From contig NZ_JAUSZM010000003.1 of the NCBI RefSeq assembly GCF_030817655.1, positions 7,750,001-7,814,000 on the forward strand: a stretch of DNA of 64,000 bases. Reading direction: 5' to 3'. The notes below the pieces were generated by a model, which was given only the letters and a program-made list of their open reading frames with translations, was not told where the DNA came from and did no database searches. The DNA is from Streptomyces sp. V4I2. GTDB taxonomy: Bacteria; Actinomycetota; Actinomycetes; Streptomycetales; Streptomycetaceae. Shown here piece by piece: positions 1 to 8,364 of the stretch (positions are counted from its first letter, which is position 1; the number at the start of each line of letters is the position of its first letter). The position numbers and the translations under genes are program-made.

Positions 1-3000
1 AGAATTACCAGGGAGCCCGCCTTCCGGCCCGGCTTGTGGCCGGCGTCGGTCGGAGGGTCCGGCCAGGGGAGGGCCGCGCCGTATGCGTTGGCGGGGTCGG
101 CGGCGGCGAGGACGACGGCTCGGGAGTCGGGGGCGGGGCGGGTGCGGTGGGGGGAGGAAGGCGTGCCGAACGGGCCGTACGCGGGGCCGGTCGATGGGGG
201 GAAGTCGCGGGGGGAGGTCCATTCGCTCCGCGAGGTGGGGGCGGGGAAGGGCGGCCAGTCGTCGGTGCGGCCGGGGTCGAAGGTGGGGGCGCTTTGGTCT
301 GTGTGGCTGTCGGCCGGGTTCGGTCCGTCGGTGGTCGGGTGGGGGTCGGGTGATGCGAAGGGGTCGGGTGCGAAGTCGGTGGGGGAGTCGAAGGGGTTCG
401 GTGCGAAGGGGGTGTCGGGGCCGAAGCCGTCTTGAGCGCTGTTGCCTTGGGGCGGGGGTGGCAGGGTTTCGCCCCGGTCGCGGGCGTTGGCCACCGCGCG
501 GAGGCGGTCCACCGCGCCGTCCATGGCGAACTGTGCGGCGCCGAGTCCCTCCACCACGTAACCGCGGCGGGCCTGGCCGTTGTCCTCGAAGGCGGACAGG
601 ATGCGGTACACCGCCGAGAAGCCGCCCTCGATGCCCTCCGCGGAGACGGCTCCCCGGGTCACCACGCCGTGCCGGTCGAGGAGGACGCGGGCCAGGGCGT
701 GGGCGCGCACGGTGGGGTCGGCATCGCGGTCCGGGAGCACGGACCAGCGGCCGGCGACGGTCGGCGGGCCGGTGCGGGACGCGGGGCGTGCGGCGGCAGT
801 GAGGGAGCCGTAGCGCCCGCGCGGGACGGTGCGCTTGGCGCGGTGGGCCGTGGAGCCGGCGGTGCGGCCCGAGCCCAGGAGGGAGCGCATGGGGGCGAGC
901 GTGTCGTTCGTGAGCCGTCCGGACCAGGCCAGGTCCCATACGGCGTCGGCCAGTTGGGGGTCGGTGGCTTCCGGGTGGGTGGTGGCGCGGGACCTGATCG
1001 GCGATCTGGCGGAAGAACAGGCCGTAGCCCCCCGAGAGGGCGTCCAGGACGGACTGGTGGAGCGCCGTCAGCTCCAGGGGGTGGGGCGGCGGGAGCAGCA
1101 GGGGAGCCGCGTCCGCGATGTACAGGGAGACCCAGCCGTCCTTGCCGGGGAGGGCTCCGGCGCCGGCCCAGACGATCTCGCCGGCCGCGGTGAGCTCGTC
1201 CAGCATCGCGGGTGTGTAGTTCGCGACGCGGGAGGGGAGGACGAGCTTCTCCAGGGCGGACGCGGGTACGGACGCGCCCTGCAACTGCTCCACGGCACGC
1301 ACCAGTCCGTCGATGCCCCGCAGGCCATGGCCCTTGCCGATGTGCTGCCACTGGGGGAGGAACTGGGCGAGCGCGGGCGGCGGCACCGGTTCCAGTTCGT
1401 GGCGCAGGGCGGCGAGGGAGCGGCGGCGGAGGCGGCGCAGGACGGTGGCGTCGCACCATTCCTGGCCGATCCCGGCCGGGTGGAACTCGCCCTGTACGAC
1501 CCTGCTCGTCGCGGCGAGCCGGTGGAGGGCGCCATCGGTGACCGCCACGCCCAGGCCGAAGCGGGCTGCCGCGGTGGCCGATGTGAACGGGCCGTGGGTG
1601 CGGGCATAGCGCGCGAGGAGGTCGCCGAGCGGGTCCTTGACGGGCTCCGTGAAGGCTTCCGGGACGCCCACCGGCAGTGCTGTGCCTAGCGCGTCGCGCA
1701 GACGGCCCGCGTCCTCGATCGCCGCCCAGTGGTCGGTGCCGGCGACGCGGACGCGGATCGCGCGGCGGGCGGCGGCAAGCTCCTGGGCCCACTGGGGTTC
1801 GGCGCCCCGCTCGGCCAGCTCGGCGTCGGTGAGCGGGCCGAGCAGGCGGAGCAGGTCGGCGACGCCCTCGGCGTCCTTGACGCGGCGGTCCTCGGTGAGC
1901 CACTGGAGTTCTTTCTCCAGCTCGGTCAGTACCTCGGCGTCGAGCAGTTCGCGCAGTTCCGCCTGGCCGAGCAGTTCGGCCAGCAGGCGCGAGTCCAGGG
2001 AGAGGGCGGCGGCGCGGCGCTCGGCGAGCGGTGAGTCTCCCTCGTACAGGAACTGGGCGACGTAGCCGAAGAGGAGGGAGCGGGCGAAGGGCGAGGGTTC
2101 GGGGGTGGTGACCTCGACGAGGCGCACCTTGCGGGACTCCAGGTCGCCCATCAGCTCTACCAGGCCGGGGACGTCGAAGACGTCCTGGAGGCATTCGCGG
2201 ACGGCTTCCAGGACGATCGGGAACGAGCCGAACTCGCTGGCGACCTGGAGCAGTTGGGAGGCACGCTGGCGCTGCTGCCACAGGGGGGTGCGCTTGCCGG
2301 GGTTGCGGCGCGGCAGCAGCAGGGCGCGGGCCGCGCACTCGCGGAAGCGGGACGCGAACAGGGCCGAGCTGCCCACCTGCTCGGTGACGGTCTGTTCGAC
2401 CTCGCCCTTGTCGAAGACGACGTCCGCCGCGCCGACGGGGGCTTGGTCCGCGTCGTATTCAGTGCCGATCTTTGTCGGTTCCTGGTCGAGCAGGTCCAGG
2501 CCCATGAGGTCGGCGTCGGGCAGCCGCAGGACGATGCCGTCGTCGGCGTGCATGACCTGGGCGTCCATGCCGTACCGCTCGGAGAGCTTGGTGCCGAGGG
2601 CGAGCGCCCAGGGCGCGTGCACCTGGGCGCCGAAGGGGGAGTGCACGACGACCCGCCAGTCGCCGAGCTCGTCGCGGAAGCGTTCCACGACGATCGTGCG
2701 GTCGTCCGGGATGTGGCCGCAGGCCTCGCGCTGCTCGTTCAGGTAGGACAGCACGTTGTCCGCGGCCCAGGCGTCCAGGCCCGCGGCGAGGAGGCGGAGG
2801 CGGGCGTCCTCCTCGGTGAGGGACCCGACCTCACGCAGGAACGCGCCCACCGCGCGGCCCAGTTCCAGCGGGCGGCCCAGTTGGTCGCCCTTCCAGAAGG
2901 GGAGCCGGCCCGGGACGCCCGGCGCGGGGGAGACCAGGACGCGGTCCCGGGTGATGTCCTCGATGCGCCAGGAGCTGGTGCCCAGTGTGAAGACGTCGCC

Positions 3001-4716
3001 CACCCGGGACTCGTAGACCATCTCCTCGTCGAGCTCGCCGACCCGGCCGCCGCCCTTCTTGGGATCCGAACCGGCGAGGAAGACCCCGAAAAGGCCGCGG
3101 TCGGGGATGGTGCCGCCGGAGGTGACGGCGAGGCGCTGGGCGCCGGGGCGGCCGGTGATCGTGCCCGCGACTCGGTCCCAGACCACGCGCGGGCGCAGTT
3201 CCGCGAAGGCGTCGGACGGGTAGCGGCCGGCGAGCATGTCGAGGACGGCCGTGAAGGCGGACTCGGGGAGGGAGGCGAAGGGGGCGGCGCGGCGAACCAT
3301 CGCGAGGAGGTCGTCGAGGTGCCAGGTGTCCATCGCGGTCATCGCGACGAGTTGCTGGGCCAGGACGTCCAGAGGGTTGGCGGGGACCTTGAGGGACTCG
3401 ATGGAGCCCGTGCGCATGCGTTCGGTGACGACCGCTGCCTGGACCAGGTCGCCGCGGTACTTCGGGAAGACCACACCGGTGGAGACCGCGCCGACCTGGT
3501 GGCCCGCGCGGCCGACGCGCTGGAGGCCGGAGGCGACGGAGGGTGGGGATTCGACCTGGATGACGAGGTCGACCGCGCCCATGTCGATGCCGAGTTCGAG
3601 GCTGGAGGTGGCCACCACGGCGGGGAGGCGGCCTGCTTTGAGATCCTCTTCGACGAGGGCGCGCTGCTCCTTGGAGACCGAGCCGTGGTGGGCGCGGGCG
3701 ATGACCGGGGGTGCGCCCTGGGCCGCGCCTGAGCCGCCCATGAGTTCGGCGGGAGCGTGGTGCTCGTCCAGGGGTTCGCCGGTGGCTCGCTCGTAGGCGA
3801 TCTCGTTGAGCCTGTTGCAGAGGCGTTCCGCGAGGCGGCGGGAGTTGGCGAAGACGATGGTGGAGCGGTGGGCTTGGACGAGGTCGGTGATGCGCTCCTC
3901 GACGTGCGGCCAGATCGACGGGCGTTCCGCGCCTTCGTTGCCGTCGGCGACCGGGGAGCCGCCGAGTTCGCCCAGGTCCTCGACCGGGACGACGACCGAG
4001 AGGTCGAACTCCTTGCCGGACTTCGGCTGGACGATCTCCACTTTGCCGCGAGGGGAGAGGTAGCGGGCGACCTCGTCGACCGGGCGGACCGTGGCCGAGA
4101 GGCCGATGCGGCGGGCGGGCTTCGGCAGCAGCTCGTCCAGGCGCTCCAGGGAGAGGGCGAGGTGCGCGCCGCGCTTGGTGCCGGCCACCGCGTGGACCTC
4201 GTCCAGGATCACCGTCTCGATGCCGGTCAGTGCGTCGCGGGTGGCCGACGTCAGCATCAGGAACAGGGACTCCGGGGTGGTGATCAGGATGTCCGGGGGG
4301 CGGGTGGACAGGGCGCGGCGCTCGGCGGCCGGGGTGTCGCCGGAGCGGATGCCGACCTTGATCTCCGGTTCGGGCAGGCCCAGGCGGACGGACTCCTGGC
4401 GGATGCCGGTCAGGGGGCTGCGGAGGTTGCGCTCCACGTCCACGGCGAGGGCCTTGAGCGGGGAGACGTACAGGACGCGGCAGCGCTTCCTGGGGTCGGC
4501 GGGTGGGGGTGTGGCGGCGAGCTGGTCCAGGGCGGCGAGGAAGGCGGCCAGGGTCTTGCCGGATCCGGTGGGGGCGACGACCAGCACGTCCGAGCCCGCT
4601 GTGATGGCCTGCCACGCGCCTGCCTGGGCGGCGGTGGGCGCGTCGAAGGCGCCCGTGAACCAGCCGCGGGTCGCGGGGGAGAAGGCTTTGAGGGCCTGGT
4701 GTGCGGAGCTGACCAT
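1..4716 (-). CDS. Lhr-family ATP-dependent helicase (partial, C-terminus runs off the window)
   Basis: The frame is open from an ATG at 4716 to the window edge, 1572 codons without a stop, close to the ~1500-1600 residues usual for actinobacterial Lhr helicases. The N-terminus reads MVSSAHQALKAFSPATRGWF. A Walker A motif (APTGSGKT) lies near residue 48, a DEVH box near residue 170 and a motif III-type SAT soon after; the second RecA-like domain and the long Lhr C-terminal region follow. Lhr proteins are 3'-5' SF2 helicases used in nucleic-acid repair. A Pro/Asp/Phe-rich low-complexity insert (about residues 1420-1520, 140-445 on the plus strand) interrupts the conserved tail before the motif DPANAYGAALPWP. 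The gene has no same-strand partner in view. Confidence 0.93.
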   Translation of the reverse strand, partial: MVSSAHQALKAFSPATRGWFTGAFDAPTAAQAGAWQAITAGSDVLVVAPTGSGKTLAAFLAALDQLAATPPPADPRKRCRVLYVSPLKALAVDVERNLRSPLTGIRQESVRLGLPEPEIKVGIRSGDTPAAERRALSTRPPDILITTPESLFLMLTSATRDALTGIETVILDEVHAVAGTKRGAHLALSLERLDELLPKPARRIGLSATVRPVDEVARYLSPRGKVEIVQPKSGKEFDLSVVVPVEDLGELGGSPVADGNEGAERPSIWPHVEERITDLVQAHRSTIVFANSRRLAERLCNRLNEIAYERATGEPLDEHHAPAELMGGSGAAQGAPPVIARAHHGSVSKEQRALVEEDLKAGRLPAVVATSSLELGIDMGAVDLVIQVESPPSVASGLQRVGRAGHQVGAVSTGVVFPKYRGDLVQAAVVTERMRTGSIESLKVPANPLDVLAQQLVAMTAMDTWHLDDLLAMVRRAAPFASLPESAFTAVLDMLAGRYPSDAFAELRPRVVWDRVAGTITGRPGAQRLAVTSGGTIPDRGLFGVFLAGSDPKKGGGRVGELDEEMVYESRVGDVFTLGTSSWRIEDITRDRVLVSPAPGVPGRLPFWKGDQLGRPLELGRAVGAFLREVGSLTEEDARLRLLAAGLDAWAADNVLSYLNEQREACGHIPDDRTIVVERFRDELGDWRVVVHSPFGAQVHAPWALALGTKLSERYGMDAQVMHADDGIVLRLPDADLMGLDLLDQEPTKIGTEYDADQAPVGAADVVFDKGEVEQTVTEQVGSSALFASRFRECAARALLLPRRNPGKRTPLWQQRQRASQLLQVASEFGSFPIVLEAVRECLQDVFDVPGLVELMGDLESRKVRLVEVTTPEPSPFARSLLFGYVAQFLYEGDSPLAERRAAALSLDSRLLAELLGQAELRELLDAEVLTELEKELQWLTEDRRVKDAEGVADLLRLLGPLTDAELAERGAEPQWAQELAAARRAIRVRVAGTDHWAAIEDAGRLRDALGTALPVGVPEAFTEPVKDPLGDLLARYARTHGPFTSATAAARFGLGVAVTDGALHRLAATSRVVQGEFHPAGIGQEWCDATVLRRLRRRSLAALRHELEPVPPPALAQFLPQWQHIGKGHGLRGIDGLVRAVEQLQGASVPASALEKLVLPSRVANYTPAMLDELTAAGEIVWAGAGALPGKDGWVSLYIADAAPLLLPPPHPLELTALHQSVLDALSGGYGLFFRQIADQVPRHHPPGSHRPPTGRRRMGPGLVRTAHERHARPHALPPGLGPHRRLHGPPRQAHRPARALRLPHCRRTPRVPHRPADRRRPLVRAPGPRCRPHRARPRPGPRPPRPARRGDPGSRLRGGHRGRLLGGVPHPVRLRGQRPGPPRLRGGGTRRRTVRHGRRGGPPPRGGQRPRPGRNPATPAPRQQRSRRLRPRHPLRTEPLRLPHRLRTRPLRITRPPPDHRRTEPGRQPHRPKRPHLRPRPHRRLAALPRPHLAERMDLPPRLPPIDRPRVRPVRHAFLPPPHPPRPRLPSRRPRRRRPRQRIRRGPPLAGPSDRRRPQAGPEGGLPGNS

Positions 4717-4870
4717 GTGTCCATCCTGCACCTCGGGACTGACAATGCGGCTGACCTGCGGTGTCGCTGCGGCGTCGCTGCGCTGGGCTGGGGCGGGGGA
4801 TGCCTGCGGCGGCCTGTGCGGGTTGGGTGGGGGTGCGCGTAGCGCCTTGCGTTGGGTGGTGGGTCGGGGC

Positions 4871-4972
4871 CGTGTCGGGGGGTGTCCGTCCTCGGAACGG
4901 CGCGGAATCGGTCACCTACCAACGCGCCCGTGTTGACGCGCCAACCGCTGCGGGCGGACACCCCCCGACACG
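4871..4972. repeat. Long inverted repeat, 18-bp perfect arms around a 66-bp core
   Basis: The arm cgtgtcggggggtgtccg at 4871-4888 is repeated as its exact reverse complement at 4955-4972. The arms flank a 66-bp core that contains shorter partial inverted repeats. The element sits in the 339-bp gap between the divergent helicase (start 4716) and the AraC gene (start 5056). I see no protein-coding signal in this gap. It could be a small non-autonomous terminal-inverted-repeat element, a structured RNA or a regulatory palindrome; the sequence alone does not decide. Confidence 0.6.
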
Positions 4973-5055
4973 TCCCCTTCCCGCCGTGGGCGCCTGCGGG
5001 TACGCGAGTGGCCGCCGCCGGGCCGGGCTGTCGGCCGTTGTCGGAAAATGGGGGC

Positions 5056-5934
5056 ATGGCAGGTTCGGGTGAGCGGGCGCGGCACTGGCGGTATGCCGGG
5101 TTGCCGGGGGTCGATCTGCTGCGGGCTCGGTATGTCCGGAAGACCTTTGTGCGGCATACGCATGAGAACTTCGTCATCGCGGCCATCGCTGACGGGGTCG
5201 AGGTCTTTCATCATCGGGGGGCCGATCAGTACGCGGGGGCGGGGGCTCTGGCCCTGGTCAATCCGGATACGGCTCATACGGGGCGGGCCGGCGTTCCTGA
5301 TGGGTGGCGGTACGGGGCCGTGTATCCGTCGCCGGAGGTGGTGGCGGAGATCGCTGCTGAGACGACGCGGATCCGGGGGATGCCGGGGTTCGTCCGGCCC
5401 GTGCTGGACGATGCGTATGCCGTGGAACTGGTGCATCAGGTGCTGCGGGCCGCGGAGGAGGGGAACGCACTGGCCGCCGACACGTTGTTGCGGGTTGCCG
5501 TGACCCGGTTGCTGCGGTTGAACGGCGGGGCGCTGCCGCAGCGGGAGGTACGGACGGCGGGGGCCCGGGTCGCGGCACGCGCGCGTGCCGTGCTGGAGGA
5601 GCGGATGGTCGAGCCGCCGACGCTGGAGAGGCTGGCCGGTGACCTGGGGACCGGTCCGTTCGCGTTGTTGCGGGCGTTTCGGGATGCCTACGGGATGCCG
5701 CCGCACGCCTGGCTGACCGATGCGCGGGTACGTCGGGCGCGGCGGCTGCTGGACGCCGGTACGACTCCGGCCGAGGCTGCCGTCGCGGTGGGGTTCACGG
5801 ATCAGCCGCATCTGCATCGGCACTTCACCCGGATCGTGGGCGTGCCTCCGGGCGCGTACCGGCGTGAGCGCAAGAACGTACAAGACGAGCGGGGGCGGCT
5901 GCTCCTACCGTCCGACGCGTGGCAGATCAGATAG
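5056..5934 (+). CDS. AraC-family transcriptional regulator with N-terminal cupin-like domain
   Basis: A 292-residue protein starting MAGSGERARHWRYAG. The N-terminal half has the AraC ligand-binding look (RKTFVRHTHENFVIAAI, then ALALVNPDTAHTGR). The C-terminal ~100 residues form the double helix-turn-helix (LERLAGDLGTGPFALLRAF; AEAAVAVGFTDQPHLHRHF, ending RIVGVPPGAYR). I chose the ATG at 5056 because the frame upstream reads through the inverted-repeat region with poor codon usage. The last 16 bases overlap the azlC-like gene, so it is cotranscribed with the exporter it probably controls. This AraC-AzlC-AzlD arrangement is common in Streptomyces; the inducer is unknown but a branched-chain amino acid is likely. 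Confidence 0.92.
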   Translation: MAGSGERARHWRYAGLPGVDLLRARYVRKTFVRHTHENFVIAAIADGVEVFHHRGADQYAGAGALALVNPDTAHTGRAGVPDGWRYGAVYPSPEVVAEIAAETTRIRGMPGFVRPVLDDAYAVELVHQVLRAAEEGNALAADTLLRVAVTRLLRLNGGALPQREVRTAGARVAARARAVLEERMVEPPTLERLAGDLGTGPFALLRAFRDAYGMPPHAWLTDARVRRARRLLDAGTTPAEAAVAVGFTDQPHLHRHFTRIVGVPPGAYRRERKNVQDERGRLLLPSDAWQIR

Positions 5935-6662
5935 GTCTCGTGGACGAGCGTGATGGTGGAGAGAAGCCCGACTCCGCCGTCGTGAGGGACGCGCTGGGGG
6001 TCGGGGTCGCTGTAGGGCTGTCAGGGTTCGCCTTCGGGGTGACCTCGGCAGGGAGTGGGCTCACGCTGTTGCAGACCTGTGCGCTCAGTCTGCTGGTGTT
6101 CACGGGTGCTTCGCAGTTTGCGTTGGTCGGGGCGCTCGCGGCGGGCGGGAACCCGCTGACGGCGGCCGCGGGGGCGTTCTTCCTGGGGGTGCGCAACGCC
6201 TTCTACGGGTTGCGGCTGTCGCAGTTGCTGGCCCTCCCGCGCGCGGTGCGTCCGTTCGCCGCGCAGTGGGTCATCGACGAGACGACGGTGGTCGCGCTGG
6301 CGCAGCCCACGCGGCGTGGGGCGCGGATCGGGTTCGCTGTGACGGGGCTCAGTCTGTACGTGCTGTGGAACCTCACCACGCTGCTCGGCGCGCTGGGGGC
6401 CGAGGCCATCGGGGACACCGACGCCTGGGGGCTGGACGCGGCCGGGCCCGCGGTTTTCCTGGCGTTGCTGGCGCCCATGCTGAAGACCACGGTGGAGCGG
6501 ACGGTCGCCGGTGTCGCGGTCCTTCTGGGGCTCGGTCTGCTGCCTGTGCTGCCCGCCGGTGTGCCTGTTCTGGTGGCGGCGCTCGCGGCGCCGGCCGTGC
6601 TGTGGGCGGAGGGCCGCCGCAGGGGCGCCGACCGTGACGACGTACAAGGGGGAGATCGTTGA
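5919..6662 (+). CDS. AzlC family amino-acid exporter, large subunit
   Basis: A 247-residue membrane protein. After an ~25-residue hydrophilic N-terminus it has the AzlC core: ALGVGVAVGLSGFAFGV, then the signature FTGASQFALVGALAAGG and FFLGVRNAFYGLRLSQL. Later hydrophobic segments end in a short charged tail. AzlC and AzlD together export branched-chain amino acids and toxic analogues. Its start lies inside the AraC gene (16-nt overlap) and its stop overlaps the start of the AzlD partner by four bases (ttga), so all three genes should be translationally coupled. Confidence 0.93.
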   Translation: MADQIGLVDERDGGEKPDSAVVRDALGVGVAVGLSGFAFGVTSAGSGLTLLQTCALSLLVFTGASQFALVGALAAGGNPLTAAAGAFFLGVRNAFYGLRLSQLLALPRAVRPFAAQWVIDETTVVALAQPTRRGARIGFAVTGLSLYVLWNLTTLLGALGAEAIGDTDAWGLDAAGPAVFLALLAPMLKTTVERTVAGVAVLLGLGLLPVLPAGVPVLVAALAAPAVLWAEGRRRGADRDDVQGGDR

Positions 6663-6970
6663 ACACCTGGATCGCGATCGGTGCGACCGCCCTGGGGTGC
6701 TACGCCGTCAAGCTCGCCGGACTGCTCGTGCCCGCCGGTGCCCTCGAGCGGCCTCTCGTCAAGCGTCTCGCCGCGCTGTTGCCCGTGGCTCTCCTGGCCG
6801 CGCTCACGGCCCAGCAGGCCTTCGCCGACGGGCGGGCACTGGTGCTCGACGCGAGGGCCGCGGGGCTCGCCGCGGCCGCTGTGGCGCTGGTCCTGCGAGC
6901 CCCCTTCCTGCTCGTCGTCGCTGCCGCCGTGCTGGTGACCGCGGGAGTGCGGGCGATGGGCGGCGGGTGA
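6659..6970 (+). CDS. AzlD family amino-acid exporter, small subunit
   Basis: A 103-residue, almost wholly hydrophobic protein (MNTWIAIGATALGCYAVKLA, then LLPVALLAALTAQQAFADGR) with about four membrane segments, matching the size and layout of AzlD subunits. The start codon is TTG at 6659, overlapping the azlC stop as ttga. No better start exists, because the conserved N-terminal helix begins right there. It completes the two-component exporter. Confidence 0.92.
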   Translation: MNTWIAIGATALGCYAVKLAGLLVPAGALERPLVKRLAALLPVALLAALTAQQAFADGRALVLDARAAGLAAAAVALVLRAPFLLVVAAAVLVTAGVRAMGGG

Positions 6971-7018
6971 GGTGGCGGCGGTGACGTGGCCTGACCTGTC
7001 GCCGACCGCATCGTGGTC

Positions 7019-7963
7019 TCAGCCCAGGGAATGACCGTAGGCCCGCAAGGTGCGCAGCGCATCGAGCGTCACCAGGGGGCGCGCCTCCACTGCGGGGCCT
7101 GGCGCCCATTGACGCCAGCGGATGGGCCAGCCGCCGTCCTCCTGCTGTTCTTCCGCGAGGAAGTCCAGGGAACGGGCCATCTCGTCGTCCGTGAACCACC
7201 CGCGCGCGAGGGAGGTCGGCGTCTTCGCGTAGTCGTGCGGGAAGTGGTGCTCCCCGGGGGCGTAGCCGGGCGCGACCGGGTACGCGTCGAGGCGGGCGGG
7301 ATCCAGGGCCGCGAGCCGGTGTTCGCGTACCAGGCGGCCGAGACGATCGGCGACCGCCTCCGCGCGCGGGCGGTCAGGAGCGGAGTCCAGGAAGGCCACG
7401 GCGGCCTGGACCTCGTACGGGTGGGACCGCTCCAGGGACTCGACCGCCTGCCAGCAGAAGTCCGTGGCCCGGAACAGCCAGGCGTGCCACACCTCGTTGC
7501 GGTGCAGGAGGCCCACCACCGGTCCGGTGGCGAGGAGTTCGCTCGGCGGGTCGTCCACGATCGGGACGAAGGGGGCCGCCGGATAGCCGCGCTGACTGGG
7601 GTGGATCGCCGGCAGTGCGCCGTCCGGCGTGGTCACGGAGGTCAGATACCGGCACACGCGCTCCACGCGCTGCCCGCCGCAGCGCCCGATGGCGTCCAGG
7701 ACGCGCAGGGCGTGACCGGTGTGCAGCGGCTGACTGACCGGACCCCGCAGATCGGGTTCCAGCGCGTGGCCGTATCCACCGTCCTCGTTGCGGTAGGCGT
7801 CCAGCGCCGTCTCCACCGGGTCGGCGCTTCCTCTCAGGAAGTGATACGCGAAGAGGCGCTGCTCCAGCACGCGTGCGGTGAGCCAGACGAAGTGCTCGGC
7901 GCGCGCGAGCGGGGAGTGCGCCGGGGAGGTCGGGGGGAGTGGGGAAGCTCCTGTTTCGGCCAT
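7019..7963 (-). CDS. Hypothetical protein with terpene-cyclase/prenyltransferase-like alpha-toroid repeats
   Basis: A 314-residue protein from the ATG at 7963. It shows spaced motifs typical of (alpha/alpha)6 toroid proteins: YRNEDGGYGHALEPDLRG near residue 60 and EEQQEDGGWPIRWRQW near residue 275. Each resembles the DGG(Y/W)G turns of squalene-hopene cyclase and prenyltransferase beta-subunit repeats. There is no DDxD-type catalytic motif, signal peptide or membrane segment. It stands alone on the minus strand, convergent with azlD. Homologues are usually annotated only as hypothetical; any enzymatic role is unproven. Confidence 0.8.
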   Translation of the reverse strand: MAETGASPLPPTSPAHSPLARAEHFVWLTARVLEQRLFAYHFLRGSADPVETALDAYRNEDGGYGHALEPDLRGPVSQPLHTGHALRVLDAIGRCGGQRVERVCRYLTSVTTPDGALPAIHPSQRGYPAAPFVPIVDDPPSELLATGPVVGLLHRNEVWHAWLFRATDFCWQAVESLERSHPYEVQAAVAFLDSAPDRPRAEAVADRLGRLVREHRLAALDPARLDAYPVAPGYAPGEHHFPHDYAKTPTSLARGWFTDDEMARSLDFLAEEQQEDGGWPIRWRQWAPGPAVEARPLVTLDALRTLRAYGHSLG

Positions 7964-8043
7964 GCGTCAGACCGTAGGGCGGAAAGCGGTCTCGGCGAGC
8001 GGTCCCGGCTCAGGCCCACTCTCAGGGGCGGGATACTGGGGTC

Positions 8044-8238
8044 ATGCGGTTGACGGTCTTCTGGGAGCGGATGACGGATCACTTCGGTCCGGGCTACGCC
8101 GACACGTTCGCGCGCGACCACGTGATGGCGGAGCTCGGCGGGCGCACGGTGCACGAGGCGCTGGACGCCGGCTGGGACGCCAAGGACGTGTGGCGCGTGG
8201 TCTGCACCGTGATGCACGTTCCGTGGGAGAAGCACTGA
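8044..8238 (+). CDS. DUF3046 domain protein
   Basis: A 64-residue protein (MRLTVFWERMTDHFGPGYAD ... DVWRVVCTVMHVPWEKH) that matches the small DUF3046 family found upstream of recA in many actinobacteria. Function is unknown. The conserved Trp-rich C-terminus (WDAKDVWRVVC, VPWEKH) is intact. The last codons form the first unit of a degenerate 33-bp tandem repeat that runs past the stop codon. Confidence 0.9.
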   Translation: MRLTVFWERMTDHFGPGYADTFARDHVMAELGGRTVHEALDAGWDAKDVWRVVCTVMHVPWEKH

Positions 8239-8320
8239 CCGGTCATGAACGTTCGGCGGGAGAAACGCCGCTCGGTCATGAACGTGCTGCGAGGGAAGCA
8301 CTGATCGGTCACGAAGATCG
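8210..8320 (+). repeat. Degenerate 33-bp tandem repeat continuing from the 3' end of the DUF3046 gene
   Basis: Units at 8210-8242, 8243-8275 and 8276-8308, plus a partial fourth from 8309, share the pattern tcatgaacgtt...gggagaa...actgaccgg. The first unit contains the last codons and the stop of the upstream gene; units two and three look like diverged duplicates of that gene end. It lies directly upstream of the AI-2E permease start. Confidence 0.7.
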
Positions 8321-8364
8321 CAGGACGGCGGCCGATTGTCAGCCGCGTGGGCGAGACTTGCCCC

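Noticed and set aside
659..2338. Long minus-strand frame of 559 codons
   Set aside because: Arg/Pro-rich out-of-frame translation of the Lhr gene on the same strand; no domain.
2254..3732. Long plus-strand frame of 492 codons
   Set aside because: Antisense of the Lhr helicase; composition is typical of a GC-rich shadow frame.
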